From contig JANJTA010000012.1 in assembly GCA_024711345.1 (NCBI GenBank), forward strand, positions 1 through 64,000: 64,000 nucleotides of DNA. The letters run 5' to 3'. This document shows positions 27,277 through 40,032 of the stretch, piece by piece. The notes below the pieces were generated by a model that searched no databases, was not told the origin of the DNA, and saw only the letters and a program-made list of their open reading frames with translations. The DNA comes from Rhodanobacter sp. (lineage in GTDB: Bacteria; Pseudomonadota; Gammaproteobacteria; Xanthomonadales; Rhodanobacteraceae). The translations under genes and the position numbers were made by a program. Within the stretch, counting starts at the first letter, position 1. Each line of letters starts with the position of its first letter.

Positions 27277-28122
27277 TCAGCCGACCGGGTGCGCGGCAGC
27301 CCTGCCGTCCACGGCCCCGCCGGTCGAGGATTGGCGCCCGGCGAACCGCGCGCCCAGCCACAGCGCGAGCAGGGTCAGGCCGTAGAACACCAGCTGCATG
27401 CCGGCCGGCTGCGCGTCGTAACCGACCAGAATGTGGGCGGTCTGCCCCGGCACTGAACCGTTGCCCAGCAACCACGAGCTGTCCCACAGCTGGTTGCCCC
27501 AGGCCGGCAACAGGTCGGCCTGGATCAGGTAGCGCGCGGCCGTCGAAGCCAGTCCTGCGGCCAGCAACACCAGCATGGCGTTGGTGACGCCGAAGAAGTG
27601 CCGCATCGGAATGCGCAGCAGGCCTGCGTACAGCGCGAACCCCAGCGCCGCGCCGGCCGCCATGCCGATCGCCAGGCCGGTCCACAGGTGACTGGCGCCG
27701 CCGGCACGCATGCCGTACAGGAACAACACCACCTCGGAGCCTTCGCGCAGCACCGCCAGCGCCACCACCGCCAGCAGCAAGCCCAGCGAACTGGCCCCGC
27801 TGTGCACCGCACTGCCCAGCTCGCGCATCTGCCGGCTCAGTTCGCGGCCGTGGCTGGACATCCACAGCACGTGCCAGCCGATCATCAGCACCGCGGCCAG
27901 CAGCACGACGGCATTGAACAGTTCCTGCCCGGCGCCGCTGAACGCCGAGGCCAGCAGGTCGGCCGACAGCGCCACCAGGACGGCGCCGAACACGCCCAGC
28001 GCGATCCCGCCGCCGATGAACCAGGCGCGTCGCAGCACGCCTCGGGTGGCAGCCGCCACCACGCTGACGATCAACGCTGCCTCCAGCACTTCACGAAACA
28101 CCAGCAGGGCTACGGCTCCCAT
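27277..28122 (-). CDS. FTR1 family iron permease
   Basis: A 281-residue inner-membrane protein with about seven membrane helices. Both REXXE iron-binding motifs are present: LVFREVLEAALIV near the N terminus and AVLREGSEVVLFLY around residue 130. FTR1 permeases import iron, often with a periplasmic cupredoxin or ferroxidase partner. The start at 28122 follows GGAG by seven bases and is four bases after the cupredoxin stop codon, so the two genes form one unit. A Fur box upstream of the pair predicts iron repression. Confidence 0.92.
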   Translation of the reverse strand: MGAVALLVFREVLEAALIVSVVAAATRGVLRRAWFIGGGIALGVFGAVLVALSADLLASAFSGAGQELFNAVVLLAAVLMIGWHVLWMSSHGRELSRQMRELGSAVHSGASSLGLLLAVVALAVLREGSEVVLFLYGMRAGGASHLWTGLAIGMAAGAALGFALYAGLLRIPMRHFFGVTNAMLVLLAAGLASTAARYLIQADLLPAWGNQLWDSSWLLGNGSVPGQTAHILVGYDAQPAGMQLVFYGLTLLALWLGARFAGRQSSTGGAVDGRAAAHPVG

Positions 28123-28126
28123 GGCG

Positions 28127-28453
28127 CTACTCCACCACCAACGTGCCCTGCGCGGTGGGCTGGTGGAAATCGCCATAGAAGCGGTAGTGCCCGCGCTTGA
28201 GCGGGCCAATGAGCAAGCTGGTGCGGCTGTTCGGCATCACGATCTTCTCCGCGGGAAAGTCGTCGCTCTCGAACTCCTCGGGTGAGGGGTCATGGTTGAC
28301 GAGCTCCAGCCTGACCCGGGTGGCCGCCGGAATGCGCAGCTCACTCGGCTGGTAGCGGTGATCCTTCAAGATCAGCGTATAGCTGGGAACGTCCGCCGCG
28401 CTGGCCAGCAGCGGCAGCGACATGGCGAACACGAACGGCAACAGGCGGCGCAT
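28127..28453 (-). CDS. periplasmic cupredoxin domain protein (iron uptake partner)
   Basis: A 108-residue exported protein with a signal peptide (LPFVFAMSLPLLASA) and a cupredoxin_1-type fold (YTLILKDHRYQPSELRIPA, LELVNHDPSPEEFES, GHYRFYGDFH). The Glu/Met/His-rich end suits metal binding, but a classical blue-copper Cys is not seen. Small cupredoxins of this kind occur next to FTR1 permeases and probably handle iron in the periplasm. GGGAG six bases upstream supports the start. It is the first gene of the Fur-boxed pair. Confidence 0.85.
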   Translation of the reverse strand: MRRLLPFVFAMSLPLLASAADVPSYTLILKDHRYQPSELRIPAATRVRLELVNHDPSPEEFESDDFPAEKIVMPNSRTSLLIGPLKRGHYRFYGDFHQPTAQGTLVVE

Positions 28454-28482
28454 GCAAAGCTCCCGTATCCAAAATGACTAAC

Positions 28483-28497
28483 TGATAGTCATTATCA
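28483..28497. promoter_or_regulatory. Fur box upstream of the cupredoxin-FTR1 operon
   Basis: TGATAGT-C-ATTATCA fits the 7-1-7 Fur consensus TGATAAT-N-ATTATCA with one mismatch. It lies 30-44 bases before the cupredoxin start codon and overlaps the expected promoter. Confidence 0.75.
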
Positions 28498-28627
28498 TTC
28501 AGAGGCATGGTACTCCATCACCCGGCGTGACGCCAAGCGGGCGGCCGACCAAGCCCTGCCTCGATGAGAGTCGCAGAAACCGCGCCCCGGCGACTCCGCT
28601 GGCACGGCGGGGCCGTCGACGGCGAGC

Positions 28628-29828
<1,201 letters not shown>

Positions 29829-29830
29829 GC

Positions 29831-29859
29831 AAAAACGAAAAGCCCCGCCGAAGCGGGGC
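29831..29859 (-). terminator. rho-independent terminator after rpmA
   Basis: On the minus strand GCCCCGC-TTCG-GCGGGGC is followed by TTTTCGTTTTT. It has the stable UUCG tetraloop and lies 24 bases past the rpmA stop codon. Confidence 0.9.
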
Positions 29860-29883
29860 CCTCGCTGCCGCGTCGCGGGAGGC

Positions 29884-30141
29884 TTACGCCGGGACGACGT
29901 CGACGAAACGGCGGTTCTTGTCGCCGCGGATCTTGAACTCGACCTTGCCGTCGACCAGCGCGAACAGCGTGTGGTCGCGACCCAGGCCCACGCCGGTGCC
30001 CGGATGGAACTGGGTACCGCGCTGGCGCACGATGATGTTGCCGGCCTCGATGGCCTGGCCACCGTAGACCTTGACGCCGAGGTACTTCGGGTTCGAATCG
30101 CGACCGTTGCGGCTGGAACCTACGCCTTTTTTATGTGCCAT
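29884..30141 (-). CDS. rpmA: 50S ribosomal protein L27
   Basis: An 85-residue L27 with the standard N terminus [19 protein letters not shown] and the [18 protein letters not shown] core. The N-terminal tail reaches the peptidyl-transferase centre. It is co-transcribed with rplU, 19 bases upstream. No N-terminal leader as found in Firmicutes L27 is present. Confidence 0.98.
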   Translation of the reverse strand: MAHKKGVGSSRNGRDSNPKYLGVKVYGGQAIEAGNIIVRQRGTQFHPGTGVGLGRDHTLFALVDGKVEFKIRGDKNRRFVDVVPA

Positions 30142-30160
30142 GACTCAATGCTCCAGTTGC

Positions 30161-30475
30161 TCAGGCGTTGATGCCCGTGATCTCGATTTCGGTGAAATGC
30201 TGCCGATGGCCCTGCTGACGCTTGTAATGCTTGCGGCGGCGGAACTTGATGATGCGGATCTTGTCGGCGCGGCCGTGCTTGCGCACGGTGGCGCTGACGG
30301 TGGCACCCGCCACGGTCGGCGCGCCGACGGTGACCGACTCGCCGGAACCGACCAGCAGCACCTGGTCGAAGCTCACGCTGGCGCCTTCGTCGGCGGTCAG
30401 CAGCTCCACGCGCAGCACGTCGCCCTGCTGCACCCGGTACTGCTTGCCACCGGTCTTGATGACTGCATAACTCAT
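30161..30475 (-). CDS. rplU: 50S ribosomal protein L21
   Basis: A 104-residue L21 with the family start [19 protein letters not shown] and the [19 protein letters not shown] signature. It binds 23S rRNA in the large subunit. It is first of the rplU-rpmA unit, with obgE further downstream. Confidence 0.98.
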   Translation of the reverse strand: MSYAVIKTGGKQYRVQQGDVLRVELLTADEGASVSFDQVLLVGSGESVTVGAPTVAGATVSATVRKHGRADKIRIIKFRRRKHYKRQQGHRQHFTEIEITGINA

Positions 30476-30587
30476 GGGAATGCCCTTCTGTCGTTATTCT
30501 CTTGGGTATCGCCGCAACCGCTTCCGGCGTGGCGAACTGCGGATTTTAGCGACAGAGCTGCCTGCTGGTCAAATACTGACCACCCGG

Positions 30588-31202
30588 CTAGGAACGGGCC
30601 GCTGCCGGCGCCGTCGGCTTGGCCTTGGGTTTGGGCTTGGCTGCCGGCTTGCGATGGTGCGCGGCCTTGTGCCGGACATGCTTCTTCGCCGGCGCGCTGG
30701 CGGGCGTGGGCTCGCCCGTCGCCTCGGCGCCTGCTGCCGCCGGACACCGTCCCTGCGCGTCGAGGCTGCCCTTCTGCTGCAGCTCCTGCAGCATCGTGCG
30801 GGTACGCTCCTGCCCCCATTGCTGGCCAACCTGGGTCGCCTCGGCCATGGCCGCCGGCATTTCGGTCAGCACCTTCTGGCCCAGCGGCGAACGGTAGAAC
30901 TTGAGCAACCCGTCGATCTCCTCGCCGCTGAAATGGCGCTGGAATACCGGCACCATGCGCTGCGCCACGGCGCTGGCGCCCTCGCCGTCGATGAACCCCT
31001 GCCAGTACTCCGCCGGTATGCATGGCAGTTGCTCCCGCATCTGTGCCGCCACCTGCGCGTTCATCCGGCCAAGCGTCTGCTCCACCTGCATCACCTTGAA
31101 CAGCTCGCGCACCTGCTGCTCGCTGGGCGCCACCACGGCGGCGGCCGAGCCGCACAAGACGAGCAGCCATGACAGGACGCCGAGCTGAATCCGGCTGTGC
31201 AT
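30588..31202 (-). CDS. DUF2059 domain-containing exported protein
   Basis: A 204-residue protein with a signal peptide ([19 protein letters not shown]), a DUF2059 helical domain ([16 protein letters not shown], then [17 protein letters not shown]) and a basic Ala/Pro/Lys/His-rich tail of about 35 residues. The family is widespread in proteobacteria and of unknown function. The ATG at 31202 has GGAG ten bases upstream. It is divergent from uvrA. The basic tail might contact DNA, RNA or anionic lipids, but this is only inference from charge. Confidence 0.78.
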   Translation of the reverse strand: MHSRIQLGVLSWLLVLCGSAAAVVAPSEQQVRELFKVMQVEQTLGRMNAQVAAQMREQLPCIPAEYWQGFIDGEGASAVAQRMVPVFQRHFSGEEIDGLLKFYRSPLGQKVLTEMPAAMAEATQVGQQWGQERTRTMLQELQQKGSLDAQGRCPAAAGAEATGEPTPASAPAKKHVRHKAAHHRKPAAKPKPKAKPTAPAAARS

Positions 31203-31351
31203 GGACGATGATCTCCGACGAAGCGGCCCCGCGGCCGCGAAACCGTGCATTAGGCCATACGTCGCGCCCGATCGGAACTTTCCGGCTGAAGCGGCAATAA
31301 CTGACCTGTCCAGGTTGGTATAGTGTTCGTTCCCCCCCATATCCGGCGTCC

Positions 31352-34281
<2,930 letters not shown>

Positions 34282-34285
<4 letters not shown>

Positions 34286-34725
34286 GCTCCACCGGGACCG
34301 CCGGCGCAGGCGAACCGCAGGCCGAGGCTGGCCAGCCGCTGCACGTCGCCGCGATCGGCGTGCGCTGGCGCGACCTCGATGCGTTCAACCACGTCAACAA
34401 TTCCAACTACCTCACCTACCTCGAGGAAGCGCGGCTGCAGTGGCTGAGCCATGTGCCGGGGCCGTGGTTCGACGAACACGCGATGCCGGTGATGGCTGCC
34501 AGCCAGGTCAACTACCGCCGCCCCATCGCCTGGCCGGCGCAGCTGCAGGTGCAGCTGTTCTGCCAGCGCATGGGCAACAGCTCGATGACCATCGCGCACC
34601 GGGTGATCGACGCCGAACGGCCCGACCAGCTGTACTGCGACGGCCACGTGGTGATGGTGTGGATGGATCCGGCCAGCGGCAAGCCGGTGCCGCTACCCGA
34701 GGCGATCCGCCGCGCGGTCGGCTAA
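34282..34725 (+). CDS. acyl-CoA thioesterase (4HBT hotdog fold)
   Basis: A 147-residue hotdog thioesterase of the YbgC/4-hydroxybenzoyl-CoA thioesterase type. The active-site stretch is [25 protein letters not shown], with Asp in the catalytic position. The start overlaps the uvrA stop by four bases (ATGA), so it is translationally coupled. The link to repair is probably only positional. The acyl substrate is unknown. Confidence 0.88.
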
Positions 34726-34732
34726 GCGATCC

Positions 34733-35371
34733 ATGCTCGCCGCGGCTGCCCGCACCTCCTTCGCAGTCGGCGCAACCGGCGCGGGCCACGTTGAAACGAT
34801 CGCCGGCGCACGCCACGCCTGGTGCTTCCGCCCGCATTTCCATGTCGGCGACGAGATCGTGCAGGTGCTGGCCGGACGGGCGCGGCTGCGCCTCCCCGCT
34901 GCCTGCCGCGAGGTCTCCGCCGGCGATACCGTGGTGGTGCCGGCCGGCGTGATCCATCGCTTCGAGCCGGTGGACGGCAGCGGCTGGGCCTTCAGCTCGC
35001 GCTTCGTGCCGCGCATCGCAAATGGCACCGCCGGTCCCGGTTCCCTCGATACGCTCGGCGCACAGGCAATGGCCTTGCTCGCCGGGCGGCCTTCACTGCG
35101 TACCGACGTGGAAGCGATCGCGCAAACCTGCGCGGTTTCCGCCGGCCACCTGGCGCGCGCGTTCCGCCGGGCGACCGGCACCAGCGTGCACAACTTCCAT
35201 GTCCTGCTGGCCCTGCACAGGGCGAAGGCGCTGCTGCGCAATGGGGCATCGATCGTCGAGGCCGCGCTCGATGGCGGCTTCTACGACCAGGCCCATCTCA
35301 ACCGCGAATTCGTGAAGACGTTCGGCCTGACCCCGGCCGCCTTCCGCGCCGGCTGGGCGATGGCCGCCTAG
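34733..35371 (+). CDS. AraC family transcriptional regulator
   Basis: A 212-residue regulator. The N-terminal cupin sensor is HVGDEIVQVLAGRARLRL and VVVPAGVIHRFEPV, and a C-terminal double helix-turn-helix follows (DVEAIAQTCAVSAGHLARAFRRATG, then GGFYDQAHLNREFVKTFGLTPAAFR). It follows the thioesterase gene by seven bases. Its end overlaps the converging GNAT gene by four bases. The effector and targets are unknown. Confidence 0.9.
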   Translation: MLAAAARTSFAVGATGAGHVETIAGARHAWCFRPHFHVGDEIVQVLAGRARLRLPAACREVSAGDTVVVPAGVIHRFEPVDGSGWAFSSRFVPRIANGTAGPGSLDTLGAQAMALLAGRPSLRTDVEAIAQTCAVSAGHLARAFRRATGTSVHNFHVLLALHRAKALLRNGASIVEAALDGGFYDQAHLNREFVKTFGLTPAAFRAGWAMAA

Positions 35372-35868
35372 GGCGTACCGGGCTCCAGCTCCAGCGCCAT
35401 GTACCACGTGCCCGGCACCGGGTTGTCGTAATACGGTGCCTCGCGGCGGAAACCCAGCGCGACGTAGAGCCCCCGAGCTGCCTGCATCGAAGCCAGCGTG
35501 TCGAGCAGTACGCGCCGGTAGCCAGTTTGGGCGGCCCACGCGATCACCGCCTCGGCCAGTCGCCGTCCCAGCGCCTGCCCACGCGCCGCGGGCCGCACGT
35601 AGAGACGCTTGATCTCGCCCACGCCCGGCTGTGGCCAGGGGCGCAGCGCCACGCAGCCGAGCACCGCGCCGACGCCGTCGCGCGCGAGCAGGATCACGCC
35701 CCGCGGCGGCGCGTACTTGCCGGGCAGCTGCGCCAGCTCCGCGCCCACATCCTGGAAAGAAAGGTCGACACCGAGGCTGTCGACGTATTCAGCGAACAGC
35801 CCACGCACGGCCTGGATATCGTCCGGCAACCGGGCGGGTGCGATGGCGATCGTCGTGGATGCGGACAT
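35368..35868 (-). CDS. GNAT family N-acetyltransferase
   Basis: A 166-residue acetyltransferase with the acetyl-CoA loop VRPAARGQALGRRLAEAVIAWA preceded by GVGEIKRLYV, then the C-terminal strand LYVALGFRREAPYYDNP. Substrate unknown. It converges on the AraC gene with a 4-base overlap (35368-35371). Confidence 0.88.
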   Translation of the reverse strand: MSASTTIAIAPARLPDDIQAVRGLFAEYVDSLGVDLSFQDVGAELAQLPGKYAPPRGVILLARDGVGAVLGCVALRPWPQPGVGEIKRLYVRPAARGQALGRRLAEAVIAWAAQTGYRRVLLDTLASMQAARGLYVALGFRREAPYYDNPVPGTWYMALELEPGTP

Positions 35869-36046
35869 GTTCGGTCACCGGCTGGAAACTCGCCGCGCCA
35901 CGATAGTGAACTCCTGACCCCGGCGCTTGGACAATCCTGACCGGTGGCGCACGACACCGGCAGGGCACGCAGTGATGCGATCGACGCACGGCCTGCGCAT
36001 GCCGTCGCTATGATGACGATCCGCTCCCCACGATGGAATGCGCCCC

Positions 36047-37504
36047 ATGACGACAGCACATCACCCCGCCCTGGCCCTCGCCTGCGTCGCCGCCCTCGCC
36101 AGCACACCGGCGGCACGGGCCGTCGATACCACGGCGCTCACCCTGTACCGCAGCGACAGCCCTGCACTCTACGCCAGCCATGGCGGCGGCGAGGTCGACG
36201 AAGGCTATGCGGTGGTGCGCGAGCAGCGTTCGCTGAGCCTTGTCGCCGGCACCCATGACGTGGTGATCGGCGACCTGCCCAACGCACTCGACGCCGAGGC
36301 GCTGGCACTGGGCTTTCCCGATGGCAACGCGAAAGTGATCTCGCAGCGCCTGCTGCTGGCGCAAGGTGCGGACGCGGCGCTGAGTGGCCTGCTCGGGCAC
36401 CAGGTGAGCGTGCTCGGCAGCAACGGTGAAGCGCTGGCCAGCGGCACCCTGCTGCGCGCGGGCAACGGCCTGCTGGTGCGCGGTGCCAACGGCACCACCC
36501 TGGTGCGCGATTACGCTGCCGTGCGCAGCGCCGAAGGTGACTTCCCGCTCGGCTCCAGCCTCAACCTGCGCGTGGACGCCGCGCGCAGCGGCCAGGCCCG
36601 CGCGGTGCTCAGCTACCCCACCTCCGGCCTCGGCTGGCGCGCTGCCTACGTGGCCACGCTGCAGCCCGGCACGGCCTGCCGCCTGCGCTTCGAGTCGCGT
36701 GCCAGCATCGCCAATCGCAGTGGCCGCGACTGGCGCGACGCGCAACTCACCCTGATCGCCGGCCAGCCGAACATGGCCAAGGCTTCGGCACCGCGGCCGA
36801 TGATGTCGATGGTGCGCGGGCCGCAGGACATGGTTGCCGGTACCCTACCGCAGCAAGAGAGCCTCGGCGACTACCGCAGCTACACCCTGCCCGGCACCGT
36901 CGAACTGCCTGACGGCAGCGTCAGCCAGGTGCCGCTGTACACCGACCGCACGCTGGACTGCGAACGCACCGCGCTGTACGAAAACGGGAACCGCTACCAG
37001 CCGCCGCGGCCGATCGTGGAACGCGACTTCAACCTCGACGGCGGCAGCGCCATCGTCAGCACGCTGAAGCTGACCGCGTTCGACAGCCTGCCGGCCGGCT
37101 ACCTGCGCGTGCTTACCGCCGACCGTCACGGCACGCCACAGTTCATCGGCGAAGGCCGCGTCGAGGACACCCCGAAAGGCAGCGACGCCAGCATCACCCT
37201 GGGCACCGCCTTCGACCTGCGCGCCACGCGCGAGCGCACCGCCTTCCACGTCGACAAGGCCGGCCGCACGCTGGACGAGGCGTTCCGCATCAACCTCAGC
37301 AACGCCGGCGACAGCGCCCGCACGGTGACCGTGCGCGAGCACCCCGGCCGCTGGCGCCAGTGGACGCTGGTTTCCTCCAGCAGCAAGCCGAGCGCGCAAA
37401 CGCCGGATACGCTGGAGTTCCGCGTCGACGTGCCGGCCAGCGGCAAGGCCGTGCTGGATTATGCGGTGCGCTACCAGTGGACCGCCGACGACCAACCGCT
37501 ATGA
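36047..37504 (+). CDS. DUF4139 domain-containing exported protein
   Basis: A 485-residue protein with a signal peptide (ALALACVAALASTPAARA) and DUF4139-type content (TTLVRDYAAVRSAEGDFPL, SYPTSGLGWRAAYVATL, GRDWRDAQLTLIAGQPN, FDLRATRERTAFHVD, RTVTVREHPGRWRQW). The family is of unknown function. The start at 36047 is chosen over an ATG three codons earlier because GGAA lies about nine bases before it. The stop overlaps the ATG at 37501, near the crotonase gene start. Confidence 0.82.
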   Translation: MTTAHHPALALACVAALASTPAARAVDTTALTLYRSDSPALYASHGGGEVDEGYAVVREQRSLSLVAGTHDVVIGDLPNALDAEALALGFPDGNAKVISQRLLLAQGADAALSGLLGHQVSVLGSNGEALASGTLLRAGNGLLVRGANGTTLVRDYAAVRSAEGDFPLGSSLNLRVDAARSGQARAVLSYPTSGLGWRAAYVATLQPGTACRLRFESRASIANRSGRDWRDAQLTLIAGQPNMAKASAPRPMMSMVRGPQDMVAGTLPQQESLGDYRSYTLPGTVELPDGSVSQVPLYTDRTLDCERTALYENGNRYQPPRPIVERDFNLDGGSAIVSTLKLTAFDSLPAGYLRVLTADRHGTPQFIGEGRVEDTPKGSDASITLGTAFDLRATRERTAFHVDKAGRTLDEAFRINLSNAGDSARTVTVREHPGRWRQWTLVSSSSKPSAQTPDTLEFRVDVPASGKAVLDYAVRYQWTADDQPL

Positions 37505-37521
37505 CCCGACCGGAGTTTTCC

Positions 37522-38280
37522 ATGCTCAAGCTCAGCAACCACGACCACGGCATCCGCGAGATCCAGCTTGCCCGCCCGCCGGTCAACGCCCTGAACCTGG
37601 AGCTGCTGCGTGCGCTGCATGGCGCGCTCGACGAGGCCGTGCGGGACGGTGTGCGCGGCATCGTGCTGTCCGGCGCGCCGGGGTTGTTCTCCGCCGGCGT
37701 CGACGTGCCGGCGCTGATCCAGCGCGACCGCGCCGGCGTGCGCGAGTACTGGCGCGAGTTCTTCGCGCTGTGCGGCGCCCTGGCGCGCGCGCCGATCCCG
37801 CTGGTGGCCGCGATCACCGGCCACAGCCCGGCCGGCGGCGCGGTGCTGGCGCTGTTCTGCGACTACCGGGTGATGGCCCAAGGGCCGTACCGGATCGGCC
37901 TCAACGAGGTGCAGGTCGGGCTGATCGTGCCGGAGGCGATCCAGCTGGCGCTGCGCCGGGTGGTCGGCACCTATCGCGCCGAGCGGCTGCTGGTGGCCGG
38001 CGCGATGATCGAGTCGGCCGAGGCGTTGGCCTGCGGCTTCGTCGACGAAGTCACCGGCGTCGACCAGGTCACCGTGCGTGCCCTGCACTGGCTCGGCGAA
38101 CTGTTGGCGCTGCCCTCGCACGCCATGCTGACCACCCGCGCGCTGGCCCGTGCCGACCTTGCCGCCGCCTACGCCGACCTGGATGCGCTGCCGCTGGACG
38201 ATTTCGTCGAGGCATTCTTCCATCCGGAAACGCAGGCCACACTGCAGGCGCTGGTGGAGCGACTCAAGAGCAAGAAATAA
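37522..38280 (+). CDS. enoyl-CoA hydratase/isomerase family protein
   Basis: A 252-residue crotonase. The oxyanion-hole segments are LFSAGVDVPAL and GHSPAGGAVLALFCDYRVM, and the later segment NEVQVGLIVPEAIQLALRRVVG is present. The spot of the second catalytic glutamate is Pro-Glu-Ala rather than the usual Pro-Gly-Phe-Gly-Gly-Thr, so it may be an isomerase such as a delta3-delta2-enoyl-CoA isomerase rather than a hydratase. The start at 37522 has GGAG six bases upstream; an ATG at 37501 overlaps the preceding stop and would add seven residues. A 26-base inverted repeat follows the stop. Confidence 0.85.
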   Translation: MLKLSNHDHGIREIQLARPPVNALNLELLRALHGALDEAVRDGVRGIVLSGAPGLFSAGVDVPALIQRDRAGVREYWREFFALCGALARAPIPLVAAITGHSPAGGAVLALFCDYRVMAQGPYRIGLNEVQVGLIVPEAIQLALRRVVGTYRAERLLVAGAMIESAEALACGFVDEVTGVDQVTVRALHWLGELLALPSHAMLTTRALARADLAAAYADLDALPLDDFVEAFFHPETQATLQALVERLKSKK

Positions 38281-38294
38281 AGCCGCTGGCTTGC

Positions 38295-38375
38295 AGGAGC
38301 CCGCTCGCGGGCGATGCTTTTTTGGCGCAGATTCCGGATTGACGAAACGAAAGCATCGCCCGCGAGCGGGCTCCT
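38295..38375. repeat. perfect 26-bp inverted repeat (REP pair)
   Basis: The arms 38295-38320 (AGGAGCCCGCTCGCGGGCGA...) and 38350-38375 are perfect inverted copies separated by 29 bases. Each arm contains the inner palindrome CCCGCTCGCGGG. It lies between the converging crotonase and sulfurtransferase genes, where it can also act as a terminator. The right arm supplies the TAG stop of the sulfurtransferase. Confidence 0.9.
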
Positions 38376-39228
38376 ACGCGTTGCCCGTCGCCACCGGCCG
38401 CGACGGGTCGCTGACCCAGCCGCTCCACGAGGGCGCGTATAGCCGCGAGCCCGTCAGGCCGGCGTGTTCCATCGCCAGCAGGTTGTAGCAGGCGGTGACG
38501 CCGGAGCCGCACATGTGCACCACCTGGTCGGGCGTCGCTTCGCCCAGTACCGCGGCGAATTCCTCGCGCAGCTGCGCCGGCGGCTTGAAGTGGCCGTCGG
38601 CCAGCAGGTTGTCGAGGTAGGGCCGGTTGCGCGCACCGGGTACGTGGCCGGCGGCGCGGTCCAGCGGTTCGATCTCGCCGCGGTAGCGCGCGACGGCGCG
38701 CGCATCGATGAGCAGCGGCGCCGGTGCGGCGTGCAACGCCGCGTGGTCGACGATCACCTGCCGCGCATCCCAGGTCAGCGTGACCCGCGTCGGCGTGCGC
38801 GCCGGCACGGCCGTTTCCAGCGGCTGCCCGGCCGCCTGCCAGGCGGCGAAGCCGCCGTCGAGCACCGCCGCTTCCCGTACGCCGGCCAGCCGCAGCAGCC
38901 ACCACAAGCGTGCGGCCGCCAGCGCACCCGGCCCGGCGTCGTAGCACACCATCTGCAGGCCCGGCGTCCAGCCCCAGCGGCCGAGCACGGCGCCGAACGC
39001 TGCCGACGACGGGAGCGGATGCCGGCCCAATCCCTCGGCCACACGCGACATGTCGGAGAGGTCGCGCTCCAGGTCGGCATACACGGCGCCGGGGATGTGC
39101 GCGGCCAGATAGCTGCGCTCGCCCTGCGTGCGGTCAGCCAGATCGATACGGCAGTCGACGATCAGCACCTCGTTCGCCGGCAAGGCGGCCAGCGCGGCGA
39201 CATTGATCAGGGTGGTCCTCAGCGTCAT
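38374..39228 (-). CDS. sseA: sulfurtransferase (3-mercaptopyruvate/thiosulfate, two rhodanese domains)
   Basis: A 284-residue protein with two rhodanese domains. The inactive N-terminal one has VDCRIDLAD...HIPGAVYADLERDLS. The C-terminal one carries the active-site loop MCGSGVTACYNLLAM, the CGSGVTA type usual for 3-mercaptopyruvate sulfurtransferase. It moves sulfur from mercaptopyruvate or thiosulfate to an acceptor such as cyanide or a thiol. It overlaps the upstream NUDIX gene by four bases. Its TAG stop lies inside a REP arm (38295-38375), so the C terminus may have been set by that insertion. Confidence 0.93.
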   Translation of the reverse strand: MTLRTTLINVAALAALPANEVLIVDCRIDLADRTQGERSYLAAHIPGAVYADLERDLSDMSRVAEGLGRHPLPSSAAFGAVLGRWGWTPGLQMVCYDAGPGALAAARLWWLLRLAGVREAAVLDGGFAAWQAAGQPLETAVPARTPTRVTLTWDARQVIVDHAALHAAPAPLLIDARAVARYRGEIEPLDRAAGHVPGARNRPYLDNLLADGHFKPPAQLREEFAAVLGEATPDQVVHMCGSGVTACYNLLAMEHAGLTGSRLYAPSWSGWVSDPSRPVATGNA

Positions 39229-39818
39229 GTCCGTCCCATCCTCCTGAGCAGGTTGTACAGCATCGCGGCAGTGGCGCCCCAGATGCGGTGGCCGCCGTGG
39301 ACGAATTCCACCATCGGCCGGGCGTGGCCGCGGAATTCCATCGTATAGCGGCGCAGGTTCGCCGGTTCCAGCAGGAACGCCAGCGGCACTTCGAACACTT
39401 CGGCCACCTCGGCCGGCGCCGGATACAGCCGGGCGTCGGCGGCGATGCGCGCCACCACCGGCGTGATGCAGTAGCCGCTGATCGTCTCGAAGCGGTCGAG
39501 GTAGCCCAGCGGCTTCACCAGCGCGCGATCGAGGCCGATCTCCTCCTCGCTCTCGCGCAGCGCGGTGGCCAGCGCATCGCCGTCGCCGGGGTCACTGCGC
39601 CCGCCGGGAAACGCCACCTGGCCGGCGTGCGCCTGCAGCTGGTCGGTGCGCACGGTGAGCACCAGCCGCGGCTGCACGCCTTCGCGAAAACCCACCAGCA
39701 CCGCGGCTGGCAAACGCAAGCTGCTGCCGAGCAGTTCGGTCATCTCCGCGTGGTTCCAGCCCGGCCCGCTGGGCGGCGCCGACAACGGCCGCAGCGCGGC
39801 CTCCAGTTCGTCCATCAT
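39225..39818 (-). CDS. CoA pyrophosphatase, NUDIX hydrolase
   Basis: A 197-residue NUDIX hydrolase. The Nudix box is FPGGRSDPGDGDALATALRE followed by SEEEIGL, and the neighbouring DQLQAHAGQVAFPGG pattern marks the CoA pyrophosphatase (NudL/YeaB) group. It would cleave CoA to 3',5'-ADP and phosphopantetheine. It lies in a chain of 4-base overlaps between the DUF1289 and sulfurtransferase genes, so these are co-translated. Confidence 0.9.
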   Translation of the reverse strand: MMDELEAALRPLSAPPSGPGWNHAEMTELLGSSLRLPAAVLVGFREGVQPRLVLTVRTDQLQAHAGQVAFPGGRSDPGDGDALATALRESEEEIGLDRALVKPLGYLDRFETISGYCITPVVARIAADARLYPAPAEVAEVFEVPLAFLLEPANLRRYTMEFRGHARPMVEFVHGGHRIWGATAAMLYNLLRRMGRT

Positions 39819-40006
39819 GGCGACGATCGCCGCGGCAGCACGTCGCGCATCAGGCGCAGTCGTTCGGCGTCGCTCATGCCGCGCCAGCGGCCGATCTCTT
39901 CGCCGGTGCGGCGGCAGCCGACGCAGTAGCCCTGAGCATCCAGGCGGCAGATGCCGATGCAGGGCGTCAAGGGGGGAATGGCGGTGGAATCGGCGGCGTT
40001 CGGCAT
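39815..40006 (-). CDS. DUF1289 domain-containing small protein
   Basis: A 63-residue protein with the DUF1289 cysteine pattern PCIGICRLDAQGYCVGCRRT followed by EEIGRWRGMSDAER. Four cysteines probably bind a metal or Fe-S cluster. It overlaps the NUDIX start by four bases. Family function is unknown; it often travels with metabolic genes. Confidence 0.88.
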   Translation of the reverse strand: MPNAADSTAIPPLTPCIGICRLDAQGYCVGCRRTGEEIGRWRGMSDAERLRLMRDVLPRRSSP

Positions 40007-40032
40007 GCCACGCGATGCTACCACCGCGCCGT

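Noticed and set aside
31203-31351. LexA (SOS) box in front of uvrA
   Set aside because: No palindrome of the E. coli CTG-N10-CAG or Xanthomonad TTAG-N6-TACTA type could be found in the gap.
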